From Clostridia bacterium (lineage in GTDB: Bacteria > Bacillota_A > Clostridia > Christensenellales > Aristaeellaceae), in contig JAFRJF010000245.1 of the NCBI GenBank assembly GCA_017432405.1, forward strand, positions 1 through 33,765: DNA of 33,765 nucleotides, given 5' to 3'. This document shows, in pieces, positions 7,372 through 15,341 of this stretch. Positions within the stretch are counted from its first letter, which is position 1; each line of letters begins with the position of its first letter. Made by a program: the position numbers and the translations under genes. The notes beneath the pieces were generated by a model. That model was not told the DNA's origin, searched no databases, and was given only the letters and a program-made list of their open reading frames with translations.

Positions 7372-9090
7372 CTACAATTCGACCTGCACATCCCTGTCCC
7401 TCAGCCAGCTGTTCACCTGCCAGAGGTAGCCCAGCAGCTGGGGGCCGGCCATCAGCTGGCCGAACCAGGGCGTATCCTCCGGGTTCAGGGCGCTTTGCGC
7501 CAGCCGCTTCAAGCGCTTGCGGTCGATCAGGGCGAAAATCGGGGCGTCCGCGTCCTCGGCCAGCCGAAGCGCCATGGCCCGCACGATGCCGCTGAATTCC
7601 GAGCTGCACGTCTTGGGATAGGGGCTCTTCGTGCGCCGCAGCAGCTTTTCCGGCAGCAGGTCGGCCACAGCCTGGCGGAACAGGCCCTTCTCCTGCCCGC
7701 CCATGAACTTCATCTGCCAGGGCACGTTGTAGACGTACTGCACCAGGCGCTCGTCGCACAGCGGCGTCAGCACCTCCAGGCCCGCGCCGTCGCACATCCG
7801 CTGGGCCCGCTCCTGAAGGTTGGGCATAAAGAACTCAAAGCACAGCCGCTGCAGCGTCCGCAGCCGGCGCTCGTCGGGTTCAAATCCTGCCCCCGGGTCG
7901 GCCCTGGCCCTGCGGGTGGCAAACACGTCCGCCACGTATTCCCTGAGCCGCAGCGCCTCACGCAGCTCGGGCCGCAGCAGGCTTTCCCGCAGCTCGAGGG
8001 AGCCCGACCAAGGAAAGTCCTCCAGCGGCCCCGCGCCCTTGAACCAGGGATAGCCGCCGAACACCTCGTCGCCGCACTCGCCGGACACGACGCAGGCGTC
8101 GAACCGGGCGATCTGCTCCGCAAACAGCATCAGCGAGGTGTCGATGTCCGCCATGCCGGGAAAGCCCCTCAGGGACATCGCCCGGTCCAGCCCCCGCGCC
8201 AGGTCCTGCTGGGCCAGCATCGCCGTGCGGTGCTGGGTGCCGAAGGCGCGCACCGCTTCAGACACATAGGGCGCGTCCATCTCCGGGCGGTAGGCATTGG
8301 CCACGAAGTCCCTGGCGTTGTCCTGGTAGTCCACGGAGAAGCTGCGCAGGGGCGCGACGCGATCCCTCATAAGCGCCGTGAGCGCCGTGGAATCCAGCCC
8401 GCCGGAGAGCATCACCGCCGGCCTCAGCGCCGCCGCGTCCGCGACGCACTGCTCCAGTAGCGCGCGGGTATGGCGAACGGTGGCCGGGGCGTCCTCTACG
8501 TGGTCCCCGTCCTCCAGGCGCCAGTAGCGCTGAACGGTTTCCCGGTTGCCCCTGACGACCAGCGCGCAGCCCGGCTCCAGCGCCAGCATGTGCCGGTAAC
8601 AGGTCATCCCCGGCGACCGCGCCGGGCCGAGGCCGAACAGCTCGCGCAGGTTGTCCGGCCCCATCGACGGCTCCACCTTCGCGGCCTTCAGCAGGGCGTC
8701 GGGATGGTCGGCAAACGCCAGGCTGTCGCCGTGCCGGGCATAGAACACCGGCCTTTCCCCCATCCGGTCGCGGGCCAGCACCAGCGTGTCGGCGTCGGCG
8801 TCCATGACGCAGCTGACCACCGGGCCCTCGATGTGGCTTGGGTATTCGACGCCCCACCGCTGGTAGGCGCGCAGCGCCAGCTCCGATGCGCCCACGTCCC
8901 CCGCGCAGCCCAGCGCCGCCGCCAGCGACGTCCGGTTGCGGATGCGTCCCCAGGCCAGGGCCAGCTGCTTCCCACGGGAAAACGCCCCGCCGGCGCACAG
9001 CATCATGCGGCCCACGGTGATGCAGGGCGCGTCAAATATGCCGCTGTTGGACCGCGAGTAATCCGAATGGTAAACGCCAAAATAGTTCAT
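7372..9090 (-). CDS. Asparagine-synthetase-like amidotransferase lacking the glutaminase cysteine
   Basis: A 572-residue homologue of class B asparagine synthetase. The C-terminal synthetase domain is complete in its key parts: the ATP-pyrophosphatase loop SGGLDST (229-235) and SGECGDEVFGGYP (336-348). The N-terminal half still looks like a class II glutaminase fold, with DRMGERPVFYA near 108-118. However, it begins M-N-Y-F-G instead of M-C-G, so the nucleophilic Cys2 is absent. The start is well supported, with AAGGAG seven bases before ATG 9090 and no better upstream start. It may use free ammonia, make a different amide bond as in lasso cyclase or beta-lactam synthetase relatives, or depend on another ammonia source. 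It stands alone, divergent from rluF. Confidence 0.85.
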   Translation of the reverse strand: MNYFGVYHSDYSRSNSGIFDAPCITVGRMMLCAGGAFSRGKQLALAWGRIRNRTSLAAALGCAGDVGASELALRAYQRWGVEYPSHIEGPVVSCVMDADADTLVLARDRMGERPVFYARHGDSLAFADHPDALLKAAKVEPSMGPDNLRELFGLGPARSPGMTCYRHMLALEPGCALVVRGNRETVQRYWRLEDGDHVEDAPATVRHTRALLEQCVADAAALRPAVMLSGGLDSTALTALMRDRVAPLRSFSVDYQDNARDFVANAYRPEMDAPYVSEAVRAFGTQHRTAMLAQQDLARGLDRAMSLRGFPGMADIDTSLMLFAEQIARFDACVVSGECGDEVFGGYPWFKGAGPLEDFPWSGSLELRESLLRPELREALRLREYVADVFATRRARADPGAGFEPDERRLRTLQRLCFEFFMPNLQERAQRMCDGAGLEVLTPLCDERLVQYVYNVPWQMKFMGGQEKGLFRQAVADLLPEKLLRRTKSPYPKTCSSEFSGIVRAMALRLAEDADAPIFALIDRKRLKRLAQSALNPEDTPWFGQLMAGPQLLGYLWQVNSWLRDRDVQVEL

Positions 9091-9194
9091 TCCACCACTC
9101 CTTCATTCGACCTGGGTCAGTTTATGGCGAAGGATGGCGCGGCATGACAGGCTGATTGCCGTTTGTGAAACCATTCAACGCGGAGACGACAAGC

Positions 9195-9213
9195 CCGCGC
9201 CATGATGGCGCGG
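9195..9213. repeat. Short hairpin in the rluF leader
   Basis: Perfect 8-bp stem CCGCGCCA/TGGCGCGG with loop TGA, 46 bases before the rluF start. The 12-base string GATGGCGCGGCA in its 3' arm also occurs at about 9133-9144. No T-run follows, so it is not a typical terminator. Its role is unknown. Confidence 0.5.
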
Positions 9214-9259
9214 CAGCCTCCGGGACACTGCAAAACAGACATAACAGGGAGAAATGACG

Positions 9260-9967
9260 ATGGACAACCAGCAGGCAGGCAAGCGACTGAACAAATATAT
9301 CGCCGACAGCGGCTACTGCTCCCGGCGGGAGGCGGACCGGCTGATCCAAGAGGGGCGCGTGCGGCTGGACGGGCGCGTCGGCGCGCTGGGCGACCGGGTG
9401 CAGCCGGGCATGGCCGTGACGGTGGACGGCAAGCCCCTCAGCGGCGAGGGCCAAAAGGTCTACCTGCTGCTGAACAAGCCCAGGGGCATCGTCTGCACCG
9501 CCGACCCCCGCGAGCCGATGAACGTGGTGGACTACCTGGGCTACCCCGGGCGCGTATTCCCCGTGGGGCGGCTGGACAAGGACAGCGAGGGGCTGCTGCT
9601 GCTGACCAGCGACGGCGGGATCGTCAATCGCGTGCTCCGCGCCGCGGGCGGCCACGAGAAGGAATACGAGGTGCAGATCGACCGGCCGGTGACGCCGGAA
9701 TTCGTGCGCCGCATGTCCGAAGGCGTGCCGATCCTCGACACCGTCACCCTGCCCTGCAGGGTGCGCCGCACCGGCGAGCGCAGCTTCAACATCATACTGG
9801 TGCAGGGCCTGAACCGGCAGATCCGCCGCATGTGCGAGGCCCTGGGCGCAAACGTCACCTACCTGCGCCGCATTCGCATCATGAACCTGCGGCTGGGCAG
9901 GCTCCAGCCGGGACAGTGGCGGGAGCTGACCGGGGCGGAACTGGCCGAGCTGATGGGGCGGCTGTGA
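9260..9967 (+). CDS. rluF: 23S rRNA pseudouridine synthase, RluF type
   Basis: A 235-residue enzyme that isomerises a uridine in 23S rRNA to pseudouridine. An S4 RNA-binding domain (about 7-65) has the signature RLNKYIADSGYCSRREAD. The RsuA/RluB/E/F catalytic domain follows, with the active-site Asp in GRLDKDSEGL (D106). The strings HEKEYEV, GVPILDTVT, LVQGLNRQIRRMCE and RIRIMNL match my memory of RluF better than RluB or RluE. RluF modifies U2604 in E. coli. I chose ATG 9260 over ATG 9254 because GGGAG lies eight bases before 9260 and only two before 9254. A bidirectional terminator separates it from glyA. Confidence 0.9.
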   Translation: MDNQQAGKRLNKYIADSGYCSRREADRLIQEGRVRLDGRVGALGDRVQPGMAVTVDGKPLSGEGQKVYLLLNKPRGIVCTADPREPMNVVDYLGYPGRVFPVGRLDKDSEGLLLLTSDGGIVNRVLRAAGGHEKEYEVQIDRPVTPEFVRRMSEGVPILDTVTLPCRVRRTGERSFNIILVQGLNRQIRRMCEALGANVTYLRRIRIMNLRLGRLQPGQWRELTGAELAELMGRL

Positions 9968-9978
9968 TCCAAAACGAC

Positions 9979-10020
9979 CAGACGCGGAAACGGCGTTGCC
10001 ATTTCCGCGTCTGTTTGTAT
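9979..10020. terminator. Bidirectional intrinsic terminator between rluF and glyA
   Basis: Perfect 12-bp stem CAGACGCGGAAA (9979-9990) with 10002-10013 and an 11-base loop. It is followed by a T-rich run on the plus strand (after rluF) and by a shorter T-run on the minus strand (after glyA). Confidence 0.85.
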
Positions 10021-10028
10021 ACCGGCGC

Positions 10029-11276
10029 TTATTCGTACAGCGGGAACCGCTTGCACAGGGCGTCCACGCGCTCTAGGATCTCGGCCTTCTTCGCCTCGAA
10101 GTCGTTCGCGGCCAGGGCCAGCAGATTGCCGACCTCCACCGCCTCGGCCTCCCCGAAGCCCCGGGCCGTGATCGCCGGGGTGCCCACGCGGATGCCGGAG
10201 GTCTCGCTGGCGCTGCGGGGGTCGCCGGGGATCTTGTTCTTGTTCACGGTGATGTGCACCGTGTCCAGGCGCTCCTCCAGCTCCCGGCCGCTGATGTCAG
10301 CGTCCTTCAGGTCGATCAGCATCAGGTGGTTGTCGGTGCCGCCGGTGACCAGCTTCACGCCGTTGGCCAGCAGCGTGTCGGCCATGGCCTTCGCGTTGGC
10401 GACGATCTGGCGCTGGTACAGCTTGAACTCCGGCTTCAGCGCCTCGCCCAGCACCACCGCCTTCGCGGCGATCACGTGCATCAGCGGACCGCCCTGGGTG
10501 CCGGGGAAGATGGCGCTGTTGATCTTCTTGGCGATGGCTTCATCGTTGGTCAGGATCATGCCGCCGCGGGGGCCGCGCAGGGTCTTGTGGTTGGTGGTGG
10601 TCACCACATCGGCATAGGGAATCGGGCTCGGGTGCTCGCCCGCCGCGACGAGGCCCGCGATATGGGCGATGTCCACCATGAAGTAGGCCCCGACCTCCTT
10701 GGCGATCTGGCTGAACTTTTCAAAGTCGATGATGCGGGGATAGGCGGAAGCGCCGGCGATGATCATCTTCGGGCGATGCTTCAGGGCCAGCTCGCGCACC
10801 TGGTCGTAATCGATGAGGCCGGTAACGGGGTCGCAGCCGTAGGAGACGCTGTTGTAGATCTTTCCGGAGAAGCTGGCCTTGGCGCCGTGGGTCAGGTGGC
10901 CGCCGCAGCTCAGGTCCATGCCCATCACGGTGTCGCCTGGCTGGCACAGCGCCAGGTACACCGCCGAATTGGCCTGGGAGCCGCTGTGGGGCTGCACGTT
11001 GGCGTACTTCGCGCCGAAGAGCGCCTTCGCGCGCTCGATGCAGACGTTCTCCACCTCGTCCACGTATTCGCAGCCGCCGTAATAGCGATGTCCCGGATAG
11101 CCCTCGGCATACTTGTTCGTCAGCACAGAGCCCATCGCGGCCATGACCGGCTCGGTCACGATGTTCTCCGACGCGATCAGCTCCAGGTTGCGGCGCTGGC
11201 GCTCCAGCTCCTTCAGCATGATGCCGCCGATCTCCGGGTCGTACTGGCGAATGAATTCCATGTTCTCCTGTACCAT
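10029..11276 (-). CDS. glyA: Serine hydroxymethyltransferase
   Basis: A 415-residue PLP enzyme of the cytoplasm. It interconverts serine plus tetrahydrofolate with glycine plus 5,10-methylenetetrahydrofolate, the main one-carbon source. Family signatures are complete: LIASENI near 33-39, HSGSQAN at 97-103, VDIAHIAG at 201-208 and the PLP-binding lysine K231 in [11 protein letters not shown]. Its length is normal. The start at 11276 has GGAGG about eight bases upstream. Transcription begins at a consensus promoter about 290 bases upstream. It passes through a tandem glycine riboswitch and a terminator that ends 18 bases before the start codon, so expression should respond to glycine. Confidence 0.98.
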   Translation of the reverse strand: MVQENMEFIRQYDPEIGGIMLKELERQRRNLELIASENIVTEPVMAAMGSVLTNKYAEGYPGHRYYGGCEYVDEVENVCIERAKALFGAKYANVQPHSGSQANSAVYLALCQPGDTVMGMDLSCGGHLTHGAKASFSGKIYNSVSYGCDPVTGLIDYDQVRELALKHRPKMIIAGASAYPRIIDFEKFSQIAKEVGAYFMVDIAHIAGLVAAGEHPSPIPYADVVTTTNHKTLRGPRGGMILTNDEAIAKKINSAIFPGTQGGPLMHVIAAKAVVLGEALKPEFKLYQRQIVANAKAMADTLLANGVKLVTGGTDNHLMLIDLKDADISGRELEERLDTVHITVNKNKIPGDPRSASETSGIRVGTPAITARGFGEAEAVEVGNLLALAANDFEAKKAEILERVDALCKRFPLYE

Positions 11277-11294
11277 ACTTCTGCCTCCACATCT

Positions 11295-11330
11295 GAAAAA
11301 ATAAAACCGGTCGGTTCAGACAGCCGACCG
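11295..11330 (-). terminator. Riboswitch-controlled terminator in the glyA leader
   Basis: On the minus strand a 7-bp stem (CGGTCGG, 11308-11314, with 11324-11330) is followed by a T-rich run interrupted by one A. It lies between the glycine aptamers and the glyA ribosome binding site, where the expression platform of a glycine riboswitch is expected. Confidence 0.75.
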
Positions 11331-11359
11331 CACTGCATCCCCCACGCCGCGCATGGGAG

Positions 11360-11555
11360 GAAAGACGTGCTCTGTCCTTTTGCCTGAGAGATTCACCCGG
11401 CACGCCGTGCCCGGCTTTCACCTTCGGCCCCCGCAGCGCGGGCGTCTCCAGAGTGCCGTCCGCTCACAGTCCTCATACCCCGTGGGAACGCCTGAGAGTG
11501 TCTCTCCTTCGGCGGGACCATGTCCGCTCTCCTGCGAGCATCAAACGGCTTCTAT
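11360..11555 (-). promoter_or_regulatory. Tandem glycine riboswitch upstream of glyA
   Basis: Read on the minus strand, the proximal aptamer contains the hallmark strings CCGAAGG, AATCTCTCAGGCAAAAGG and ACAGAGCA (about 11366-11455). A second, upstream aptamer has GGAGAGCGGACATGG, GCCGAAGGAGAGAC and ACTCTCAGGCG (about 11460-11550). These are the conserved cores of the glycine riboswitch, which commonly occurs as two aptamers in a row. Glycine binding usually turns expression on. A terminator lies directly downstream. Exact aptamer boundaries are estimates. Confidence 0.92.
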
Positions 11556-11567
11556 TCAGTTGCCTGT

Positions 11568-11596
11568 ATTATAGCACCTGCCGGCACATGAGTCAA
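11568..11596 (-). promoter_or_regulatory. Promoter of the glycine riboswitch/glyA transcript
   Basis: On the minus strand, TTGACT (11591-11596), a 17-base spacer and TATAAT (11568-11573). The -10 lies about 15 bases before the first riboswitch aptamer, the right place for initiation. Confidence 0.88.
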
Positions 11597-11626
11597 TGAA
11601 GATCAGGTAAAACAGCCCCGGCGCGC

Positions 11627-11655
11627 TTGCGCGTTTTCCCCAAATCATGTATGAT
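11627..11655 (+). promoter_or_regulatory. Possible promoter of the thymidine kinase fusion gene
   Basis: TTGCGC (11627-11632), a 17-base spacer and TATGAT (11650-11655), 34 bases before the start codon. The -10 is good and the -35 weak. The -35 overlaps a small GC-rich hairpin. Confidence 0.45.
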
Positions 11656-11689
11656 ATTCAGGATCATCGACAGAAGGGAATACATAGTT

Positions 11690-12682
11690 ATGGCCAAGCT
11701 GTACTTCCGATACGGCGCGATGGGGTCCTCCAAGACCGCCAACGCCATCATGGTGCAATACAACTACCGGGAGCGGGGGCAGAACGCCCTGATGCTCAAG
11801 CCCCGCCTGGACAGCCGGGACGGCGCGCGCACGGTGGGCTCCCGCTCGGGCCTGCACGCGCCTTGCCGCTACGTGGAGGAGCTGGACGACATCGACCTGA
11901 CCGCCTGTGACTGCGTGATCGTGGACGAGGCCCAGTTCCTGACCAAGGCCCAGGTGCAGCGCCTGGCGGACATCGTGGACGATATGAACATACCCGTCAT
12001 CTGCTACGGCCTGCGGGCCGACTTCCAGGGCAACCTGTTCGAGGGCAGCCAATGGCTGATGGCCTGGGCCGATTCCATCGAGGAGATCAAGACCGTCTGC
12101 TGGTGCGGCAAGAAGGCCATCATGAACGCCCGGGTCTCTGGCGGCAAGGTGGTCAAGTCCGGCGAGCAGATCGTGCTGGGCGGCAACGAGAGCTACGTGG
12201 CGCTGTGCCGCAGGCACTGGTCCAGGGGCGAGCTGGCCCCGCTGGAGATCCGCCGCATCTCCTCCGGCAAGGCGGTCTACATGCCCCTGCTGCTGGAAGC
12301 CGACCCCAGCCGGGCAATGATCGAAAAATACCTGGACGACGGCGAGCTGTACGCGCTGACGGTGAACGGCCAGACCGCCGCCGTCGCCGTCGTGGCGGAG
12401 CGCGAAGGCGGGGACTGGGAGCTCAAGAACCTGGCCGTCGCCCCCGAAATGCGGGGCAAGGGCTACGGCGCGCGGCTGCTTGGGCACCTGTTCCGGGTGC
12501 TCTCCGCCCGGTGTGACCGGCTGTTCGTTGGCACCAGCGCGGGCAATGTTCCGTTCTATGAGAAATTCGGATTCGTCAGGGATGGCGTGATCGAAGGATT
12601 CTTCAAGGACAATTATGAAGCGCCGATCGTCGAGGACGGGAAGGTCCTCACGGATATGATCGTGATGGTGAAACATCTGTAG
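11690..12682 (+). CDS. tdk: Thymidine kinase fused to a GNAT acetyltransferase
   Basis: A single 330-residue reading frame with two complete domains. Residues 1-185 are a type II thymidine kinase, which phosphorylates thymidine to dTMP in the salvage pathway. It shows P-loop YGAMGSSKT (8-16), catalytic Glu in VDEAQF (E80), and zinc-ligand candidates C137, C139, C173 and H176 around GEQIVLGGNESYVALCRRH. Residues about 190-330 match YvbK-type GNAT acetyltransferases, with LLLEADPS, ELKNLAVAPEMRGKGYG (acetyl-CoA loop), FYEKFGFVRDG and DMIVMVKHL. The start ATG 11690 has a spaced AGAAGGGA upstream. An in-frame ATG at 12281 preceded by AAGGCGG could allow separate production of the GNAT half. Stand-alone thymidine kinases are about 190 residues, so the fusion is unusual. 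A terminator follows. Confidence 0.93.
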   Translation: MAKLYFRYGAMGSSKTANAIMVQYNYRERGQNALMLKPRLDSRDGARTVGSRSGLHAPCRYVEELDDIDLTACDCVIVDEAQFLTKAQVQRLADIVDDMNIPVICYGLRADFQGNLFEGSQWLMAWADSIEEIKTVCWCGKKAIMNARVSGGKVVKSGEQIVLGGNESYVALCRRHWSRGELAPLEIRRISSGKAVYMPLLLEADPSRAMIEKYLDDGELYALTVNGQTAAVAVVAEREGGDWELKNLAVAPEMRGKGYGARLLGHLFRVLSARCDRLFVGTSAGNVPFYEKFGFVRDGVIEGFFKDNYEAPIVEDGKVLTDMIVMVKHL

Positions 12683-12703
12683 GGCGATTCAGTGGACGAT
12701 TCC

Positions 12704-12756
12704 AAAAGATCCTGTGCATCTTCGTGCCAGAAGCCGAAGCGCACAGGATCTTTTTT
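12704..12756 (+). terminator. Intrinsic terminator of the thymidine kinase fusion gene
   Basis: AAAAGATCCTGTGC (12704-12717) pairs with 12741-12754, and six T residues end the right arm. It lies 21 bases after the stop codon. Confidence 0.9.
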
Positions 12757-12788
12757 GTTTGTCATGTGGTCATGGGTGTACAGGCGGA

Positions 12789-12825
12789 AACTACTGATTT
12801 GTCGCGCTGCGACAAATCAGTAGTT
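12789..12825. repeat. Palindromic repeat copy 2 (GTCGC subtype)
   Basis: Perfect 17-bp inverted repeat, arm AACTACTGATTTGTCGC, with loop GCT. It lies between the convergent thymidine kinase fusion and helicase genes, 33 bases past the thymidine kinase terminator. Confidence 0.9.
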
Positions 12826-12843
12826 AACGGCATACCCATATGC

Positions 12844-15162
12844 TCAATTCTCAGTTTTCCCTCCGCCTTCCCAAAACCCCGCCAGCGCCTTTTTCAGCTC
12901 GCTCAGCTTCTTCACGTCCCGAACGTCCCAATGGGGCGGCATCAGCTGGCGGTACTTCTCCTGTCGGTAGCGCATGTCCATCAGCAGCACCACACCCCGG
13001 TCCGTCTCGGTGCGGATCACCCGGCCCGCCGCCTGGAGCACCCGGCGAAGGCCGGGATAGACGTAGGCCGCGTCGTGGCCGCCGCCGTCGCCGTCGTCCA
13101 GCTGCTCCTGCAAGAGCTCCCGCTCGAAGCTGAGCTGGGGAATGCCCGTGGAGACGATGGCCGCGCCGGACAGGCGGTCGTCGGGCAGGTCCACGCCCTC
13201 TGCGAACACGCCGCCCAGCACTACGAAGGCCACCAGGCTTCGCTGTGGGGCGGGCTGGAAGCGCTCGATGAATTCCAGCCGCGCCTTCTCCCCCATCCTC
13301 GATTCCTGGCAGACGACTGCGTCATAGGGCCAGAGCATGCGGTACCGCCGGAAGGCCTGGGTCATGTAGGCATAGGAGGGAAAGCAGGCCAGGTAATTCC
13401 CCGGCTTCGCCTCCGCCATCGCGTGGATCACCTGGCAGACGGCGCCCAGCGTGCGCTCACGATCCTTCATGCCCACGGCCACGGGCATGCGGGCCACGTA
13501 CAGGTTTTCCGGCGGAAACGGCGAATCCAGCCGCAGGGCCTTGTCCGCCTCGCCGTCCGCGCCCAGCATCGAGGCATAGTATTCCATCGGCGCGAGGGTG
13601 GCCGAGAACAGCGCGCTGCCCCCGACCCGGGAGAGGGCCCTGCGCAGGTATTCCGACGGGTCGAAGCACCACAGCCGCACCGTCAGGTACGCCTCCCCCG
13701 GCAGGATCAACGCTTTATAGGCGTCCGGGTCGAACTGCTTCGACACCCGAACGAACCAGTTCACGTCATAGATGAAATCCACCAGCTCCGGCTCCACCGG
13801 CTCCAGCTCCATGGCGATCCCGGCGAAGCGCTTCGCCGCCTCGACGACGGCCTCCGGCAGCTCGGAGCTGTACTCCTGCTCCGCCTCCGCGTCCTCCAGC
13901 GCCGCCAGCAGCTCGCCCAGCAGCCGCGCCATCGGGCTGTCCGGCCCTTCAAATTTCACCACCAGGTCACGAATAGACGCTCCTTTCGCGCCGGACAGCT
14001 CCGCGGACAGCATGTCCCGGGCGCGGTCCGCCAGGTTGTGGGCCTCGTCCACCAGCAGCCCGACCTTCGACTTGCCGTCGAAGTAGCGCTTCAGCCGCAC
14101 CTTCGGGTCGAAGACGTAGTTGTAGTCGCAGATGACCACGTCGGCGGTCTCCGAGATGTCCAGGGACAGCTCGAAGGGGCACAGCCTGTGGGCGTCGGCC
14201 AGGTCGGCTATGGCCTCGGCGTCCAGCCGCTGCAGGGCCAGCGCCTCCTTCAGGGCGTCCCTACGCCGGTCGTAGTAGCCCGCGGCCAGCTGGCAGCCCA
14301 TGCAGTCCGCCTTCTCCATCGGACAGACCTTCTCCTTGGCGGTGATGGTCACGCTGCGCAGGGCCAAGCCCCCGGCGCGCATGAGCTGCAGGGCGTCCTC
14401 GGCAGCCCTGCGCCCAGTGGTGCGGGCAGTGAGATAGAATATCGCCGTCACATAGCCCCTGCCCAGAGCCTTCAGCGCGCCGAACAGCGAGGCCGCCGTC
14501 TTGCCGATGCCGGTGGGGGCCTCGATCAGGGCGTTGGCATGGCTGCGCATGGCGGTATACACCGCCGCGGCCATGTCCCGCTGGCCCTCCCGGTAGGTGT
14601 CGAAGGGAAAGGCCAGTGCGTCCAGCGTGGGACGGGATCGGTCCCTCCAGTCGTCCACCGCGGCGATCCAGCGCAGGTAGGGCACGGCGTAGGCCATCAG
14701 CCGCTCCTCCAGCTCCCAGGCGTTGTAATCCTCGCTGTATTCCCGCTTCCTGCCGTCCATGCGGGCGTAGGTCAGGTGGACCTCCGCCTGCCCCACCCCC
14801 GCGTTCAGGCAAAACAGCGCCGCGTAGATCTCCCCCTGGGCCCAATGGGCGGGGTAATCGTATTTCAATATGGATGAAGGGTCCCTGGCGGTGGTCTTGA
14901 TCTCCAGCACCCGCACCAGCTCCCGGTCGATGTAGACCCCGTCCGCACGGCCGTGGACGCGCAGTATGCGGCCGTCGATGGGAATGTCCCGGGACACGGC
15001 GACCTCGCTGTCCCAGCTGGGCGGCAGCAGCTGCTGCAGCGCCTGGTGGCCGCGCACGCCCTCGCGCATCCGGGCCGCCGCCCGCCGCGCCGGTATCAGG
15101 TCGCCCCTCTCGAAGGCGAATTCCGCCAGCGTTCGCACACTGACTGAATGAATTTTTTGCAC
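12844..15162 (-). CDS. RecB-like nuclease fused to an XPD/DinG-type Fe-S helicase
   Basis: A 772-residue DNA-repair protein. The N-terminal 190 residues look like a PD-(D/E)XK nuclease of the RecB/Cas4 kind, with H39, D74 in GRADGVY, E87-I-K89 and a QxxxY motif (Q109-Y113). The helicase part has Walker A APTGIGKT (215-222) and DEAH (372-375). Four cysteines (C280, C287, C290, C328) are spaced for the 4Fe-4S cluster of XPD/DinG helicases. Helicase C-terminal motifs follow near residues 490-730. I prefer the GTG start at 15162, with AAAGGGAG upstream at normal spacing. A GTG at 15195 and an ATG at 15186 lie upstream but lack a ribosome binding site. The 5'-3' unwinding direction is a family expectation, not seen here. 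Confidence 0.88.
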   Translation of the reverse strand: MQKIHSVSVRTLAEFAFERGDLIPARRAAARMREGVRGHQALQQLLPPSWDSEVAVSRDIPIDGRILRVHGRADGVYIDRELVRVLEIKTTARDPSSILKYDYPAHWAQGEIYAALFCLNAGVGQAEVHLTYARMDGRKREYSEDYNAWELEERLMAYAVPYLRWIAAVDDWRDRSRPTLDALAFPFDTYREGQRDMAAAVYTAMRSHANALIEAPTGIGKTAASLFGALKALGRGYVTAIFYLTARTTGRRAAEDALQLMRAGGLALRSVTITAKEKVCPMEKADCMGCQLAAGYYDRRRDALKEALALQRLDAEAIADLADAHRLCPFELSLDISETADVVICDYNYVFDPKVRLKRYFDGKSKVGLLVDEAHNLADRARDMLSAELSGAKGASIRDLVVKFEGPDSPMARLLGELLAALEDAEAEQEYSSELPEAVVEAAKRFAGIAMELEPVEPELVDFIYDVNWFVRVSKQFDPDAYKALILPGEAYLTVRLWCFDPSEYLRRALSRVGGSALFSATLAPMEYYASMLGADGEADKALRLDSPFPPENLYVARMPVAVGMKDRERTLGAVCQVIHAMAEAKPGNYLACFPSYAYMTQAFRRYRMLWPYDAVVCQESRMGEKARLEFIERFQPAPQRSLVAFVVLGGVFAEGVDLPDDRLSGAAIVSTGIPQLSFERELLQEQLDDGDGGGHDAAYVYPGLRRVLQAAGRVIRTETDRGVVLLMDMRYRQEKYRQLMPPHWDVRDVKKLSELKKALAGFWEGGGKTEN

Positions 15163-15179
15163 AGGCCTCTCCCTTTCCC

Positions 15180-15208
15180 TTGACATAACGGTCACATCAT
15201 GTTACATT
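15180..15208 (+). promoter_or_regulatory. Possible promoter of the manA operon
   Basis: TTGACA (15180-15185), a 17-base spacer and TACATT (15203-15208). The -35 is perfect and the -10 matches at four of six bases. It lies 134 bases before manA. A second -10-like TATACT lies at 15226-15231 and overlaps a TATAAT on the opposite strand that could serve the divergent helicase gene. Confidence 0.5.
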
Positions 15209-15341
15209 ATTGTTGTCTGGGCAATTATACTGCCACAGAAGACCGTTTTGTACCAGTATAATTCACGCAGGCAGCTTTTGCAAGCGCTTTGCGGCGCCGC
15301 CCGGCGTTCGCAGTCGCGTAAAAAGAAAGGAGGATGTGAAC

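Noticed and set aside
9959..10029. tRNA-like or sRNA structure between rluF and glyA
   Set aside because: The stem with flanking T-runs is fully explained as a bidirectional terminator.
11618..11640. GC-rich hairpin followed by TTTT as a terminator before the thymidine kinase gene
   Set aside because: The stem is very short, there is no gene upstream on that strand to terminate, and it overlaps a possible promoter.
12844..15162. The RecB-like/XPD protein as a CRISPR Cas4 or CasDinG component
   Set aside because: No other cas gene or repeat array is nearby, and the nuclease-helicase order fits a general repair enzyme.
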